64,000 nucleotides of DNA from CAHJXF01 sp038225855 (GCA_038225855.1 JBBRQU010000002.1:62001-126000), one strand, 5' to 3'. Counted from the stretch's first letter, positions 35,858 to 45,545 are shown. Program-made: numbers and translations. The notes: generated by a model from the sequence alone, not told the origin.

Positions 35858-36110
35858 AGTGTTCTTTCAAATCCTCCGCCCCTGCTTTTTTTTGGCTGCG
35901 TGTTCGGTAGTGACCAAATCTGTAATCGCTTGGCGGCGTTCTGCCTCTCTACGTCCGCGCCCGATACAGAGAGGTCCTGCAATCAAAAAAGTTCCGACTC
36001 GTAGCACGCGCCAGTAGCGCCATGAAGCGTTCACAGCACCACGACTGCCGGGTTGAGATGGCCGACGGGTAAGGCGGTCTGCTGATTGGCATCAAGGCCT
36101 CCTGCCTTGT

Positions 36111-37295
36111 TCATGCCGCCCGCAGTGCGTCCACGATCTTCATGCGCGCTGCGCGAAACGCGGGAAGAAAACCGCCGACGAATCCCATGAAGAGCGCGAA
36201 CAGCATGACTTCGACGACGATCGCCGCATTGATGTGAAAGCGAAACGTCAATTCCGAGAAGGTCTGAAAGTTCATCGTCGAAAGGCTCACGGCCTGCATC
36301 GCCGAAGCGGCGGCGAGTCCGATCACGCCGCCGACGAGTCCGAGCACCAGCGACTCGACCAGAAATGCAATGAGAATGGAAGAGCGTGGAAAGCCCAGCG
36401 CACGCAGCGTACCGATCTCGCCGGTGCGGGATGCGACGCTCGCATACATCGTGATCATCGCGCCGACGATCGCGCCGATCGAGAAGATGATCGATAGCGT
36501 CGTGCCCAGATAGCCGATGAATTTCGCGAGGGCCTCGGACTGCTCGGCATAGAACTGCTTCTCGCGCTTGGCTTCGATCGTCAGGCGCGGGTCGGACTCG
36601 AGCGTGTTCTTGACGCTGTCGAACTGCGAGGGGTCCGCGAGCCGAAAGAGTACCGACGAAAACGAGAAGCGTCGAAAGCCCTGCATCAATTGCTCGGCGT
36701 CTCCCCACACTTCCGAATCGAAGGCGCTGCCGCCCCCGTCGAAGATGCCGACGACGGTCCACTGGCGCTGCGCGAAACGCAGGCTCTCGCCCAGACCCGC
36801 GCCGGGAAAAGCCGCAGCGATGGCGCGACCCGCGATGATCTCGGACGTGCCCGGCGTGAACATGCGGCCTTCGACGATGTGAACCTGCGGCCGCAACGCG
36901 AGACCCTGCGCGGTCGTGCCGCGTACGACGATATTCGACGGTTTGTCGGGATCGTTCGGATTCTTCTTGCGTTTGGGCAGGTTGATGACCGCGACCGGCT
37001 CTTTCGAAATCATCTTCTGCCCGAGCCCGTCGGTCGCGATCTCGGGCTGGCTGTCGATCACCGAGGCCTGATCGCGTCCCACGCCGCTCTGCACTTCCGA
37101 CGCGGCGGAGCGGCGTATCACCATCACGTTGTCGGGCTGGCCGGTCGCGACCAGCGTCTGGCGTATGCCTTCGGTCATCATCAGCACGCTCGCGAAGACG
37201 AACACCACCAGCGCCATGCCGCTTGCGGTCAGCAGCGTCGTGACCTTGCGCGCATAGACGTTGCGCGCGATGTAGTTGAAGGGAATCGCTTTCAT
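36111..37295 (-). CDS. ABC transporter permease (MacB/FtsX family), distal
   Basis: The 394-aa product starts MKAIPFNYIARNVYARKVTT. It has one N-terminal membrane helix (about 20-42), a large periplasmic MacB-like domain, and three C-terminal helices with the FtsX signature (ASRTGEIGTLRALGFPRSS). It is the last gene of a minus-strand export unit: fusion protein, ATPase and two permeases. The end DALRAA is typical for FtsX permeases. Substrates of such systems include lipoproteins, macrolides and peptides; none can be chosen here. Confidence 0.9.
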   Translation of the reverse strand: MKAIPFNYIARNVYARKVTTLLTASGMALVVFVFASVLMMTEGIRQTLVATGQPDNVMVIRRSAASEVQSGVGRDQASVIDSQPEIATDGLGQKMISKEPVAVINLPKRKKNPNDPDKPSNIVVRGTTAQGLALRPQVHIVEGRMFTPGTSEIIAGRAIAAAFPGAGLGESLRFAQRQWTVVGIFDGGGSAFDSEVWGDAEQLMQGFRRFSFSSVLFRLADPSQFDSVKNTLESDPRLTIEAKREKQFYAEQSEALAKFIGYLGTTLSIIFSIGAIVGAMITMYASVASRTGEIGTLRALGFPRSSILIAFLVESLVLGLVGGVIGLAAASAMQAVSLSTMNFQTFSELTFRFHINAAIVVEVMLFALFMGFVGGFLPAFRAARMKIVDALRAA

Positions 37296-37352
37296 GCGCA
37301 CACGCATACACACGCTGCGGCGTGCGTACCGGCTCGCGCGTTTCGACCTGGG

Positions 37353-38513
37353 TCACGCCACATGCCGCAAGCCCTCGACGATGCGGATGCGTCCCGCGTT
37401 CCACGCTGGGAATGCCGCGGCGACGAGCCCGATCAACGCGGCGGCGCCGAATTGCATCAGCACCGTTTCGCGCGACACGAAGAACACGGGGAACAACGTG
37501 CCCATCGCTTTCGAGAACGCGCTCGCGATCGGAAACGTGATCGCGACACCGAGCGCACCTCCTACCAGCGCGATGAAAAGCGACTCGCCCACGATCAGCC
37601 AGCCGATGAAGCCGGGTCCGAAGCCGATCGCTTTCATGGTCGCGTATTCCGACGTGCGTTCGCGCGCGGTCATCGCGATGGTGTTGGCCATCACCGCCAT
37701 GATGATCAGGATGATGACCAGCGACACCGCCTGGATCGCGACCAGGATCAACTCGGTCATCGAGATGAAGCCGAGCTGAAACGCCTTCTCGGTTTCGGTC
37801 AACGTCTCGGCGAGCGAATTGCGAAACAGGTTGTCGACCGACTTCGAGACCGGTGCCGCGTCGTCAGGGTTCGCAAGCCGCTCGATGTAGAAGCCGACCT
37901 GATCGGCGCGCCTGCCATAGCGCTTCTTCACGGTCTCGTTCAGATAGGCCCATTGAAAGAGGAACTGCGACTCGTCGGTCTTGGCATCGGCGCCGTCGTA
38001 GATCGCGCGCAGCGTGAAGGTCCACGTACCCGGATAGATGGTCCCGCGCAAGGGGATCTGGTCGCCGATCTTCCAGCCGTACTGATCGGCGAGCTTGCGT
38101 CCCACCACGACGCCTTGCCGATCGGCGAGAAAGGCTTTGAACTCGGCCGGCGTGACGACGTATTCGGGATAGAGCTCGAAGTAGGTCGCGCCGTCGACGG
38201 CGAACTGAGGAAAGAAATTGCGCTCGGTGATGTAGACCCCGCCGAACCAGTTGCCCCACGACACGGCGGTCACGCCGTCGATCTGGCGCATGCGTTGCGC
38301 GTAGTTGAGCGGCAGCGGAAACACCAGCGAGATCGAGTTGCGGGTGACGAGCCGGATCGATGAAGTGGCATCGACGCCCGCATACCAGGCATCCACGATG
38401 GTGCGCAACAGGCCGAACGCGCTGATCGCAACCACGAGACCGACGATGGTGAGCACCATGCGCAGCTTTTGCCGCAGGGCGCTGCGCGTGAGGAGCTTGG
38501 CGATTAAGACCAT
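37353..38513 (-). CDS. ABC transporter permease (MacB/FtsX family), proximal
   Basis: The 386-aa product starts MVLIAKLLTRSALRQKLRM. An N-terminal helix, a MacB-type periplasmic domain and a three-helix FtsX domain (TARERTSEYATMKAIGFGPG) follow. The frame continues upstream into the repeat block at 38546-38672, which reads as spurious Pro/Arg-rich sequence, so ATG 38513 is preferred. It pairs with the next permease, 57 bases downstream, as a heterodimer. Confidence 0.9.
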   Translation of the reverse strand: MVLIAKLLTRSALRQKLRMVLTIVGLVVAISAFGLLRTIVDAWYAGVDATSSIRLVTRNSISLVFPLPLNYAQRMRQIDGVTAVSWGNWFGGVYITERNFFPQFAVDGATYFELYPEYVVTPAEFKAFLADRQGVVVGRKLADQYGWKIGDQIPLRGTIYPGTWTFTLRAIYDGADAKTDESQFLFQWAYLNETVKKRYGRRADQVGFYIERLANPDDAAPVSKSVDNLFRNSLAETLTETEKAFQLGFISMTELILVAIQAVSLVIILIIMAVMANTIAMTARERTSEYATMKAIGFGPGFIGWLIVGESLFIALVGGALGVAITFPIASAFSKAMGTLFPVFFVSRETVLMQFGAAALIGLVAAAFPAWNAGRIRIVEGLRHVA

Positions 38514-38545
38514 GGGTGATGTGTTGGAGAGCAATTCCTTTTTAA

Positions 38546-38672
38546 CCCGTCGCCCCAGCGAAGGCCGGGGTCCAAGTGGCGGAAGCCCGTCGCCCCGGCG
38601 GAGGCCGGGGTCCAACTTACTCTTTCACGCGTATACGCGAAACGTGGATCCCTGCCTTCGCCGGGGCGACGG
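38546..38672. repeat. Intergenic repeat block with two direct copies and an inverted copy
   Basis: Two 30-base units opening CCCGTCGCCCC and ending GGCCGGGGTCCAA sit at 38546-38575 and 38586-38615, exactly 40 bases apart. An inverted relative, CCTTCGCCGGGGCGACGG, ends the block. Between them CGCGTATACGCG (38628-38639) is a perfect palindrome. It splits the ATPase and permease genes of one operon and may act on its mRNA. Confidence 0.75.
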
Positions 38673-38708
38673 CGGCTCCCGGGAAGACGGTGCTTCTAGC
38701 GACGCTCG

Positions 38709-39461
38709 TCAATGCCCCGCATGCAAACTCGCAGCAAGCTCGGCCTGATACTCCGCATCGCTGACCAGCACGCCCTTCTCGAGATGCACCATGCGCCGCG
38801 CGCGGCCTGCGGCCTTGGGGTCGTGCGTGACCATCACGATGGTCTTGCCGAGCTCGCGGTTCAGGCGCTCCATCAGGTCGAGGATCTCCTGGCCGGTGTG
38901 GCGGTCGAGATCGCCGGTCGGCTCGTCGGCGACGATGATGGTCGGGTCCGCGATCAACGCGCGCGCGATCGCGACGCGTTGCTGCTGGCCGCCGGACAAC
39001 TCGTTCGGGTAGTGGTCGGCCCGATCCGACAGGCCCACCATGGCAAGCGCGGTATCCACATGCTCTTTGCGATCGCGCCGCGAAAGGCTCGTGAGCAAGA
39101 GCGGCAGCTCGATGTTCTCGAACGCGTTCAAGACCGGCATCAGGTTGTAGAACTGGAAGATGAAGCCGACGTGTGCTGCGCGCCAGGCGGCGAGGTCCGC
39201 ATCGCCGAGGTCGGCGATGTCGACGCCGTCGACCACGATGCTGCCGCCGGTGGGCTTGTCGATGCCCGCGACCAGATTGAGCAGCGTGCTCTTGCCCGAG
39301 CCCGACGGGCCCATCAATGCCACGAAGTCGCCGGCGGGGATGTCGAGGTCGAGACCGAGCAGCACCGGTACGGCTTGCTCGCCGCGGATGTAGATCTTCT
39401 GCAGGTCGCGCACTTCGACCAGCGTCCGCGCCGTTTCCGCACCATCGGTCGAGGCAGTCAT
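38709..39461 (-). CDS. ABC transporter ATP-binding protein (MacB/LolD type)
   Basis: This 250-aa nucleotide-binding subunit powers the adjacent permeases. Walker A is GPSGSGKST, the Q-loop region is FIFQFYNLMP, the signature is LSGGQQQRVAIARAL, and Walker B is IIVADEPTGDLD. The H-loop is VMVTHDPKAA. ATG 39461 is chosen because upstream in-frame sequence is repeat-derived. Gaps of about 195 bases with repeats lie on both sides, unusual for an ABC operon. Confidence 0.94.
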   Translation of the reverse strand: MTASTDGAETARTLVEVRDLQKIYIRGEQAVPVLLGLDLDIPAGDFVALMGPSGSGKSTLLNLVAGIDKPTGGSIVVDGVDIADLGDADLAAWRAAHVGFIFQFYNLMPVLNAFENIELPLLLTSLSRRDRKEHVDTALAMVGLSDRADHYPNELSGGQQQRVAIARALIADPTIIVADEPTGDLDRHTGQEILDLMERLNRELGKTIVMVTHDPKAAGRARRMVHLEKGVLVSDAEYQAELAASLHAGH

Positions 39462-39469
39462 GGCAGCTG

Positions 39470-39609
39470 TAGTCCCTGCGAAAGCAGCGAGCTTCGCAGG
39501 GGTTTCGATCGGCATGCCGATCGCCTGCGGAGCGCGATGCGCTTGCCAGCGCATCGCCCAGCGGCGTGCGTCGAAAGACGCTGGGTTCCCGCGTGCGCGA
39601 GAACGACAG
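39470..39609 (-). repeat. Dispersed intergenic repeat, copy B (inverted relative to copy A)
   Basis: Read on the minus strand, this region repeats both halves of the element at 24021-24116: CGCACGCGGGAACCCAGCGT with CTTTCGACGCACGC, and then CTGCTTTCGCAGGGACT. About 60 extra bases, themselves palindromic, separate the halves. It lies in the gap between the fusion-protein and ATPase genes. Confidence 0.65.
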
Positions 39610-39655
39610 AGGCGTTGCGGCAACCGACACTCATCTGGTCGTCGTCAACAGCTCG

Positions 39656-40876
39656 TCACTTGGTCTGCACCACGATCGCCGTGCCGCCGGCAATCTTGTC
39701 GCTCGGCTTGACGATCAGCTTCTCGCCCGACTTGAGATTGCCCGATGTGATCTCGATCGCGTCGGATGACTTCGCGCCGGTGGTGACGATGACGGCCTCG
39801 GCGATCGTCTTGTCGCTTTCGGTCTTGAGGCGATAGACCACGGGTTTGCCATCGCGCATGACCACTGCGTCGGGCGGGACTGCGATGGTCGGCTGGTTCG
39901 CGGCCGCGTCGATCTTCTTCGACAGGAAGCTCACCTTCGCGCTCATGTCGGGAAGGATTCGATCGTCGAGCTTGTCGAACTTCACCTTGGTCGTCACCGT
40001 GGCCTTGGCTCGATCGACCGTCGGCACGATGCGGCTGACCGATCCGGAGAAGCGCGTGTCGGGCAGCGCATCGAGCACGATCTCGCAGGGCTGCCCGACC
40101 GAAATCTTCGACAGGCTGGACTCCGATACATCGGCCTCGACTTCGAGCGTGGACAGGTCGGCCATGTTGACGACCGCGCCTTTCGAATCGACTGCCGACG
40201 AGAACGGCGTGACGATGTCGCCCACGTTCGCGCTCTTGGTGACGACCACGCCGTCGAAGGGCGCGCGAATCTCGGTGAAGTCCACGCCGACCTTCGCGTT
40301 GTTGGCGTTCGCGATCGCGGCTCGCAAGGCAGCACGCGTGTTGTTGGTCGCAGCCAACGCGCGATCGTTGCGTGCGACGGCGGTATCGAGTGCGGACTTC
40401 GACAGGAAATTCTGCGCGACCAGTTCGCGACTGCGCGTCAACTCGATCGCCGCATTGCGCTGATCGGCTTCGGCCGATGCGATCCCCGCGCGCGCCACGC
40501 CGACGTTCGCTTCTGCGGCGGCGAGTTGGGCCTGGACATCGCGCGCATCGATGCGCGCCAGGAGATCTCCCTTCTTGACGCGGCTGCCTTCCTGCACGTT
40601 CAGCAATTCGAGCCGGCCGGTCGCCTTGGTCGCGACCGCGGCTTTGCGCTGCGCGACGACATATCCCGACGCGGTCAGCACCGTGACCTGCTGCGCCGGG
40701 TAACGCGTGACCACCGACGCGGTCTGCACCGCGACCGGACGCGGCATCAGGAACAGCGCGATGCCACCGATGACGACGATCGCGAGCACCACCATCCACC
40801 AGCGGATGCGTCGCCTGCGCTTGGGGGCGAGACTGCCTCGGTCTATCTTCAGCTTGCCGATATCGGTTGCGGCCAT
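39656..40876 (-). CDS. Periplasmic adaptor/membrane fusion protein (MacA/HlyD family)
   Basis: The 406-aa product has a basic N-terminus, a single membrane anchor (about residues 28-46), and then the lipoyl/barrel-sandwich and coiled-coil arrangement of RND/MacA adaptors (SGYVVAQRKAAVATKATGRL, FTEIRAPFDGVV). It would link the ABC permeases to an outer-membrane channel not encoded here. The ATG lies 28 bases inside the end of mnmA in another frame, so the export genes are probably transcribed with nudJ-mnmA. Confidence 0.92.
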   Translation of the reverse strand: MAATDIGKLKIDRGSLAPKRRRRIRWWMVVLAIVVIGGIALFLMPRPVAVQTASVVTRYPAQQVTVLTASGYVVAQRKAAVATKATGRLELLNVQEGSRVKKGDLLARIDARDVQAQLAAAEANVGVARAGIASAEADQRNAAIELTRSRELVAQNFLSKSALDTAVARNDRALAATNNTRAALRAAIANANNAKVGVDFTEIRAPFDGVVVTKSANVGDIVTPFSSAVDSKGAVVNMADLSTLEVEADVSESSLSKISVGQPCEIVLDALPDTRFSGSVSRIVPTVDRAKATVTTKVKFDKLDDRILPDMSAKVSFLSKKIDAAANQPTIAVPPDAVVMRDGKPVVYRLKTESDKTIAEAVIVTTGAKSSDAIEITSGNLKSGEKLIVKPSDKIAGGTAIVVQTK

Positions 40877-42021
40877 GGAGCGTGATCTTGTGAGGTGGAT
40901 TTTTGAGCGCCCGCGATGATACCGCCGCCGAGACACACCTCGCCGTCGTAGAGCACCGCCGATTGTCCCGGCGTCACGGCCCATTGCGGCTCATCGAACA
41001 CGAGCGCGAAACGATCGCCATCGGCTTCGACGCCGGGTTGCAGAAGACATGCCGCATCGGATTGGCGATACCGCGTCTTCGAATGCAGCACCTGCGCGTT
41101 CGGCGCGCGACCCGCGACCCAGCTCGCGTTGTCCGCATGCACGAGCGACGACAACAGCCACGGATGGTCGTGACCGCGCACGACCCACAGCGTGTTGCTC
41201 GCCATGTCCTTTTTCGCCACGAACCACGCGCCTTCGGCGGCGATCTCGTCCATATTCATTTTCACGCCGCCGATGCCGATGCCTTTGCGCTGACCGAGCG
41301 TGTAGAACGCAAGACCGACATGGGTGCCGATCACGCGACCCGCCTCGCTGCCGTCGGGCGTGCGGATGGGCCCCGGCTCGGTCGGCAGATAACGATTCAA
41401 AAATTCACGAAACGGTCGCTCGCCGATGAAGCAGATGCCGGTCGAATCCTTCTTCTTCGCGTTCGGCAGGCCCATGCGCTCGGCGAGCGCGCGCACTTCG
41501 GTCTTGTGCATCTCGCCCAGCGGAAACAGCACGCGCGACAACTGCGCCTGATTCAAGCGATGCAGGAAGTAGCTTTGATCCTTGCTCGCGTCCTCGGCCT
41601 TCAGCAAGCGATACAGGCCTTCATCGTCGCGATCGATGCGCGCGTAGTGGCCGGTCGCGATGCGCTCGGCGCCCAGGCGCATCGCATGGTCGAGGAAGGA
41701 CTTGAACTTGATCTCGGCATTGCACAGCACGTCGGGATTGGGGGTGCGCCCGGCCGCGTATTCGGCGAGGAATTCGGCGAACACGCGGTCCTTGTATTCG
41801 GTCGAGAAGTTGACCGCTTCGATATCGATTCCGATCACGTCGGCGACCGCGGTCGCGTCGATCAGGTCTTCACGCGTCGAACAATATTCGTCGTCATCGT
41901 CGTCCTCCCAGTTCTTCATGAACAGGCCGATGACGTCGTGGCCCTGCTGCTTGAGTATCCACGCGGATACGGCCGAGTCCACGCCTCCCGACAATCCGAC
42001 GACGACTCTTTGCCTGATCAT
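40849..42021 (-). CDS. mnmA: tRNA-specific 2-thiouridylase MnmA
   Basis: MnmA adds sulfur to U34 of Lys, Glu and Gln tRNAs. The 390-aa product opens IRQRVVVGLSGGVDSAVSAW with the PP-loop SGGVDS. The catalytic Cys of the TPNPDVLCN motif and the second Cys of KKKDSTGICFIG are both present, as is GHYARID. ATG 42021 is favoured over upstream frame extension. nudJ lies 13 bases upstream, the same pairing as in E. coli. Confidence 0.96.
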   Translation of the reverse strand: MIRQRVVVGLSGGVDSAVSAWILKQQGHDVIGLFMKNWEDDDDDEYCSTREDLIDATAVADVIGIDIEAVNFSTEYKDRVFAEFLAEYAAGRTPNPDVLCNAEIKFKSFLDHAMRLGAERIATGHYARIDRDDEGLYRLLKAEDASKDQSYFLHRLNQAQLSRVLFPLGEMHKTEVRALAERMGLPNAKKKDSTGICFIGERPFREFLNRYLPTEPGPIRTPDGSEAGRVIGTHVGLAFYTLGQRKGIGIGGVKMNMDEIAAEGAWFVAKKDMASNTLWVVRGHDHPWLLSSLVHADNASWVAGRAPNAQVLHSKTRYRQSDAACLLQPGVEADGDRFALVFDEPQWAVTPGQSAVLYDGEVCLGGGIIAGAQKSTSQDHAPWPQPISAS

Positions 42022-42034
42022 CGTCGCAGTCGCA

Positions 42035-42553
42035 TCAGATCGCTCGTGCCATCGCGCCGAGCGCAGATGCGTCGGCGACCAGCGTGTCCAGAGAAGCGAG
42101 CGGCTTGCCACGCGCATGGTCTTCCACGCAACGCATCACCATCGCGCTGCGATGGCGTTCGCGCGCTGCGCGCACTTCGTCGAGAGTCATCCACAACGCG
42201 CGCACGATACCTTCGTCGAGCGCGCGGCCTGCGATCGGCGCATCGACCGAGCCGACGAATGCGAAGCGAAGATAGGTGACGGGTTCAGCAGGTTCATCGC
42301 GCCCTGTCTTCATCGAGCGCGACAGATAGATGCCGAGCAACCCCTTCGGCGTGAATGCATGTGCGGTCTCTTCGAGCGTCTCGCGAATCACCGCGGCGGT
42401 CAGGCTCTCGTCGGGTTCGAGGTGACCCGCGGGCTGATTGACGCGCAGGCCGTCGCGCGTTTCTTCCTCGACCATCAGGTAGCGGCCTGCGAGAGCGCCG
42501 CGTCCTTCGACGATGGCGGCGACGGTGACGTTGGGTCTCCAGAGTTCGGACAT
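42035..42553 (-). CDS. nudJ: Nudix hydrolase, NudJ-type
   Basis: The 172-aa product carries a Nudix box from GHLEPDES to RETLEETAHAF (G-x5-E-x7-RE-x2-EE); the usual last Gly is Ala. NudJ in E. coli hydrolyses nucleoside tri- and diphosphates and HMP-PP (a thiamine precursor). Length, the MVEEETRDGLRVNQPAGHLE segment and adjacency to mnmA fit this assignment. Confidence 0.9.
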   Translation of the reverse strand: MSELWRPNVTVAAIVEGRGALAGRYLMVEEETRDGLRVNQPAGHLEPDESLTAAVIRETLEETAHAFTPKGLLGIYLSRSMKTGRDEPAEPVTYLRFAFVGSVDAPIAGRALDEGIVRALWMTLDEVRAARERHRSAMVMRCVEDHARGKPLASLDTLVADASALGAMARAI

Positions 42554-42713
42554 CGGTGCATTTTACTTGGGGCAGCCCGTCGATCACCGGCTTGCGCTCA
42601 CGGCGCGGGACCGTGAACTGTGAAATCGCCGTGCTAACATCGCCCGCCGAATTCAGTCCACGAAATCAGCCCACGCGGGAAGCCGAAACAGCAGAGCGGT
42701 CGAGGAGAACTTC

Positions 42714-43847
42714 ATGAAAATCGGCGTCCCAAAAGAGTCGCGCGTCGGGGAGACCCGAGTCGCCGCAACCCCTGAGACGGTCAAGAAGCTGATTGCGGCC
42801 AAGCATCAGGTCTTCGTCGAAAGCGGGGCGGGCGTCACCAGCAGCGTGATCGACGAAGCCTATGCGACCGCGGGTGCGACCATAGGCTCGGCGGCCGATG
42901 CATTCGGCGCCGAGATGGTCCTCAAGGTGCGCGCGCCGGACGCGAACGAACTCGCAACGATGAAGCCAGGCACAGCCCTGGTCGGCATGCTCGATCGCTT
43001 CGATACCGACAACATCGCGCGCATGGCATCCGCCAACCTCACGGCCTTCGCGCTCGAAGCCGCGCCGCGCACGACGCGCGCGCAAAGCATGGACGTGCTG
43101 TCGTCGCAAGCCAACATCGCCGGCTACAAGGCGGTGCTGCTCGCGGCCAACGTCTATCAGCGCTTCATGCCGATGCTGATGACCGCCGCGGGTACGGTGA
43201 AGGCTGCGCGCGTCGTGATCCTCGGCGCGGGCGTTGCGGGCCTGCAAGCGATCGCGACCGCGAAGCGACTCGGCGCGGTGATCGAAGCATCCGATGTGCG
43301 GCCCGCAGTGAAGGAGCAGATCGAATCGCTGGGTGGCAAGTTCATCGACGTGCCCTTCGAGACCGACGAAGAGCGCGACGCCGCCGCGGGCGTGGGCGGC
43401 TATGCGCGACCGATGCCGCCATCGTGGTTGCAGCGTCAGGCGATCGCCGTCGGCGAGCGCATCAAGCAGGCCGACATCGTCATCACCACCGCGTTGATCC
43501 CGGGTCGCAAAGCGCCGGTGCTGGTCACCGAAGAGATGGTCAAGGCGATGAAGCCGGGCTCGGTGATCGTCGATCTCGCGGTCGAGCAGGGCGGCAATTG
43601 CCCGCTGTCCGAACTCGGCAAGACGGTCACGAAGTACGGCGTGCACATCGTGGGCGAAGCCAATCTCGCAGCCGCGGTCGCGGCCGACGCGTCGTCGCTC
43701 TATGCGCGCAACGTGCTCGACTTCATGAAGCTGGTTAGCGACCAGGAAGGCCGCTTCGTCGTCGACATGGAAGACGACATCGTGGCCGCGTGTCTGTTGT
43801 GCAAGGACGGGCGGGTGACGACGAAACAAGAGACGAAGACATCATGA
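42714..43847 (+). CDS. pntAA: NAD(P) transhydrogenase subunit alpha part 1 (NAD-binding)
   Basis: This is domain I of proton-translocating transhydrogenase, which makes NADPH from NADH. The 377-aa product starts MKIGVPKESRVGETRVAATP. It contains the alanine-dehydrogenase-like NAD fold with GAGVAGLQAIATAKRLGA, and RAQSMDVLSSQANIAGYKA. GAGGAG lies six bases before the ATG. The alpha subunit is split into two genes, as in many alpha- and betaproteobacteria. The stop overlaps pntAB (ATGA). Confidence 0.97.
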   Translation: MKIGVPKESRVGETRVAATPETVKKLIAAKHQVFVESGAGVTSSVIDEAYATAGATIGSAADAFGAEMVLKVRAPDANELATMKPGTALVGMLDRFDTDNIARMASANLTAFALEAAPRTTRAQSMDVLSSQANIAGYKAVLLAANVYQRFMPMLMTAAGTVKAARVVILGAGVAGLQAIATAKRLGAVIEASDVRPAVKEQIESLGGKFIDVPFETDEERDAAAGVGGYARPMPPSWLQRQAIAVGERIKQADIVITTALIPGRKAPVLVTEEMVKAMKPGSVIVDLAVEQGGNCPLSELGKTVTKYGVHIVGEANLAAAVAADASSLYARNVLDFMKLVSDQEGRFVVDMEDDIVAACLLCKDGRVTTKQETKTS

Positions 43848-44152
43848 TCGATCCCACCATCCAGAACCTGACGATCTTCGTGCTGGCGATCTTCGTCGGC
43901 TATCACGTCGTATGGAACGTGACGCCCGCATTGCATACGCCGCTGATGTCGGTGACCAACGCGATCAGCGGCATCATCATCTTCTGCGCGATGCTGCAGA
44001 CGGTAGACATCGACGGCCCGATCACGTTGACGAGCGTGCTCGGCGCGCTCGGCGTGCTGCTCGCATCGATCAACATCTTCGGCGGCTTTCTGGTGACGCA
44101 GCGCATGCTGGAGATGTTCAAGAAGAAAGAGAAGAAGGCGATCGCATCATGA
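43844..44152 (+). CDS. pntAB: NAD(P) transhydrogenase subunit alpha part 2 (membrane)
   Basis: This 102-aa membrane part of the alpha subunit has about three hydrophobic helices (10-28, 38-55, 62-86) and a Lys-rich end. It overlaps both neighbours by four bases, so the three subunits are translationally coupled. Confidence 0.95.
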   Translation: MIDPTIQNLTIFVLAIFVGYHVVWNVTPALHTPLMSVTNAISGIIIFCAMLQTVDIDGPITLTSVLGALGVLLASINIFGGFLVTQRMLEMFKKKEKKAIAS

Positions 44153-45525
44153 GCAGCACTCTCGCCAACATCACCAGCCTCGCGTATCTCGTCGCGGCGG
44201 TGCTCTTCATCCTCGCGTTGAAGGGTCTTTCGTCGCCGCTGACGTCGAGGCGCGGCAACGTCTACGGAATGATCGGCATGGCGATCGCCGTCGTCACGAC
44301 GCTGTTCGTTGCCGACCGTCCGGTGATGTGGCTGATCGGCGGCGCGATCCTGATCGGCGCGGCCATCGGTGCGACCGCGGCGCGACGCGTGCAGATGACG
44401 AAGATGCCCGAGCTGGTCGCGGCATTCCATTCGCTGGTCGGCATCACGGCGGTGCTGATCGCGGTCGCCGCGATCTTTCATGCCGGTGAAGAGCACACCG
44501 CCGCGCAGAAGATCGAACTCTTCCTCGGCGCCTTCATCGGCGCGATCACGTTCACCGCGTCGCTGATCGCGTTCGGCAAGTTGTCGGGTCGTGTCACCGG
44601 CAAGCCGGTCAGTTTCGCCGGCCAGCATCCGCTCAATCTGCTGCTTGCACTGGCCATGCTGGGCTTCGGCATCGCGTACTTCCTCACCGGCAGCGCGACC
44701 GCATTCCTGATCATGGTGGCGATCGCACTGGTGCTCGGAGTGACGCTCATCATCCCGATCGGCGGCGCCGACATGCCGGTGGTGGTGTCGATGCTGAACA
44801 GCTACTCGGGGTGGGCCGCGGCCGGCATCGGCTTCACGCTCAACAATCCGGTGCTGATCATCGCGGGCTCGTGCGTGGGTTCGTCGGGTGCGATCCTTTC
44901 CTACATCATGTGCAAGGCGATGAACCGCTCGATCATCGCCGTGCTGCTCGGCGGCTTCGGCGCCGAAGTGTCGGCAGCCGACGCGGGCGACGGCACGCAG
45001 AAGAACTACAAGTCCGGCAGCGCCGACGACGCCGCCTTTCTCTTGAGCAACGCCGAGACCGTCGTGATCGTTCCCGGCTACGGCCTCGCAGTTGCGCGCG
45101 CGCAGCACGCGTTGAAGGAGTTGACCGAGAAGCTCACGCATCTGGGCGTGTCGGTCAAGTACGCGATCCATCCGGTCGCAGGCCGCATGCCGGGCCACAT
45201 GAACGTGCTGCTCGCCGAAGCCGAAGTGCCTTACGACCAGGTCTTCGAGATGGAAGACATCAACGGCGAATTGGGCCAGGTCGATGTCGTGCTGATCCTC
45301 GGCGCCAACGACGTCGTCAACCCGGCTGCGCGCACGCCCGGCAGCGCGATCTTCGGCATGCCGATCATCGAGGCCTACAAGGCCAAGACCATCATCGTCA
45401 ACAAGCGCTCGATGGCCGCAGGATATGCGGGCCTCGACAACGAACTCTTCTACATGGACAAGACCATGATGGTGTTCGGCGACGCGAAGAAGGTCGTCGA
45501 GGATATGGTCAAGGCGGTGGGGTAG
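44149..45525 (+). CDS. pntB: NAD(P) transhydrogenase subunit beta
   Basis: The 458-aa product has an N-terminal membrane domain of about nine helices with the channel. The C-terminal NADP-binding domain III carries VVIVPGYGLAVARAQHAL and VKYAIHPVAGRMPGHMNVLL. Conserved GANDVVNPAA and NKRSMAAGYAG segments complete it. The length equals that of E. coli PntB within a few residues. Confidence 0.97.
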   Translation: MSSTLANITSLAYLVAAVLFILALKGLSSPLTSRRGNVYGMIGMAIAVVTTLFVADRPVMWLIGGAILIGAAIGATAARRVQMTKMPELVAAFHSLVGITAVLIAVAAIFHAGEEHTAAQKIELFLGAFIGAITFTASLIAFGKLSGRVTGKPVSFAGQHPLNLLLALAMLGFGIAYFLTGSATAFLIMVAIALVLGVTLIIPIGGADMPVVVSMLNSYSGWAAAGIGFTLNNPVLIIAGSCVGSSGAILSYIMCKAMNRSIIAVLLGGFGAEVSAADAGDGTQKNYKSGSADDAAFLLSNAETVVIVPGYGLAVARAQHALKELTEKLTHLGVSVKYAIHPVAGRMPGHMNVLLAEAEVPYDQVFEMEDINGELGQVDVVLILGANDVVNPAARTPGSAIFGMPIIEAYKAKTIIVNKRSMAAGYAGLDNELFYMDKTMMVFGDAKKVVEDMVKAVG

Positions 45526-45545
45526 AGCGCGGCCGACCGCGAGGC

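Noticed and set aside
38546..38672. GC-rich repeats considered as a CRISPR array
   Set aside because: Only two direct units of 30 bases with a 10-base gap and an inverted copy; no regular spacers and no cas genes.
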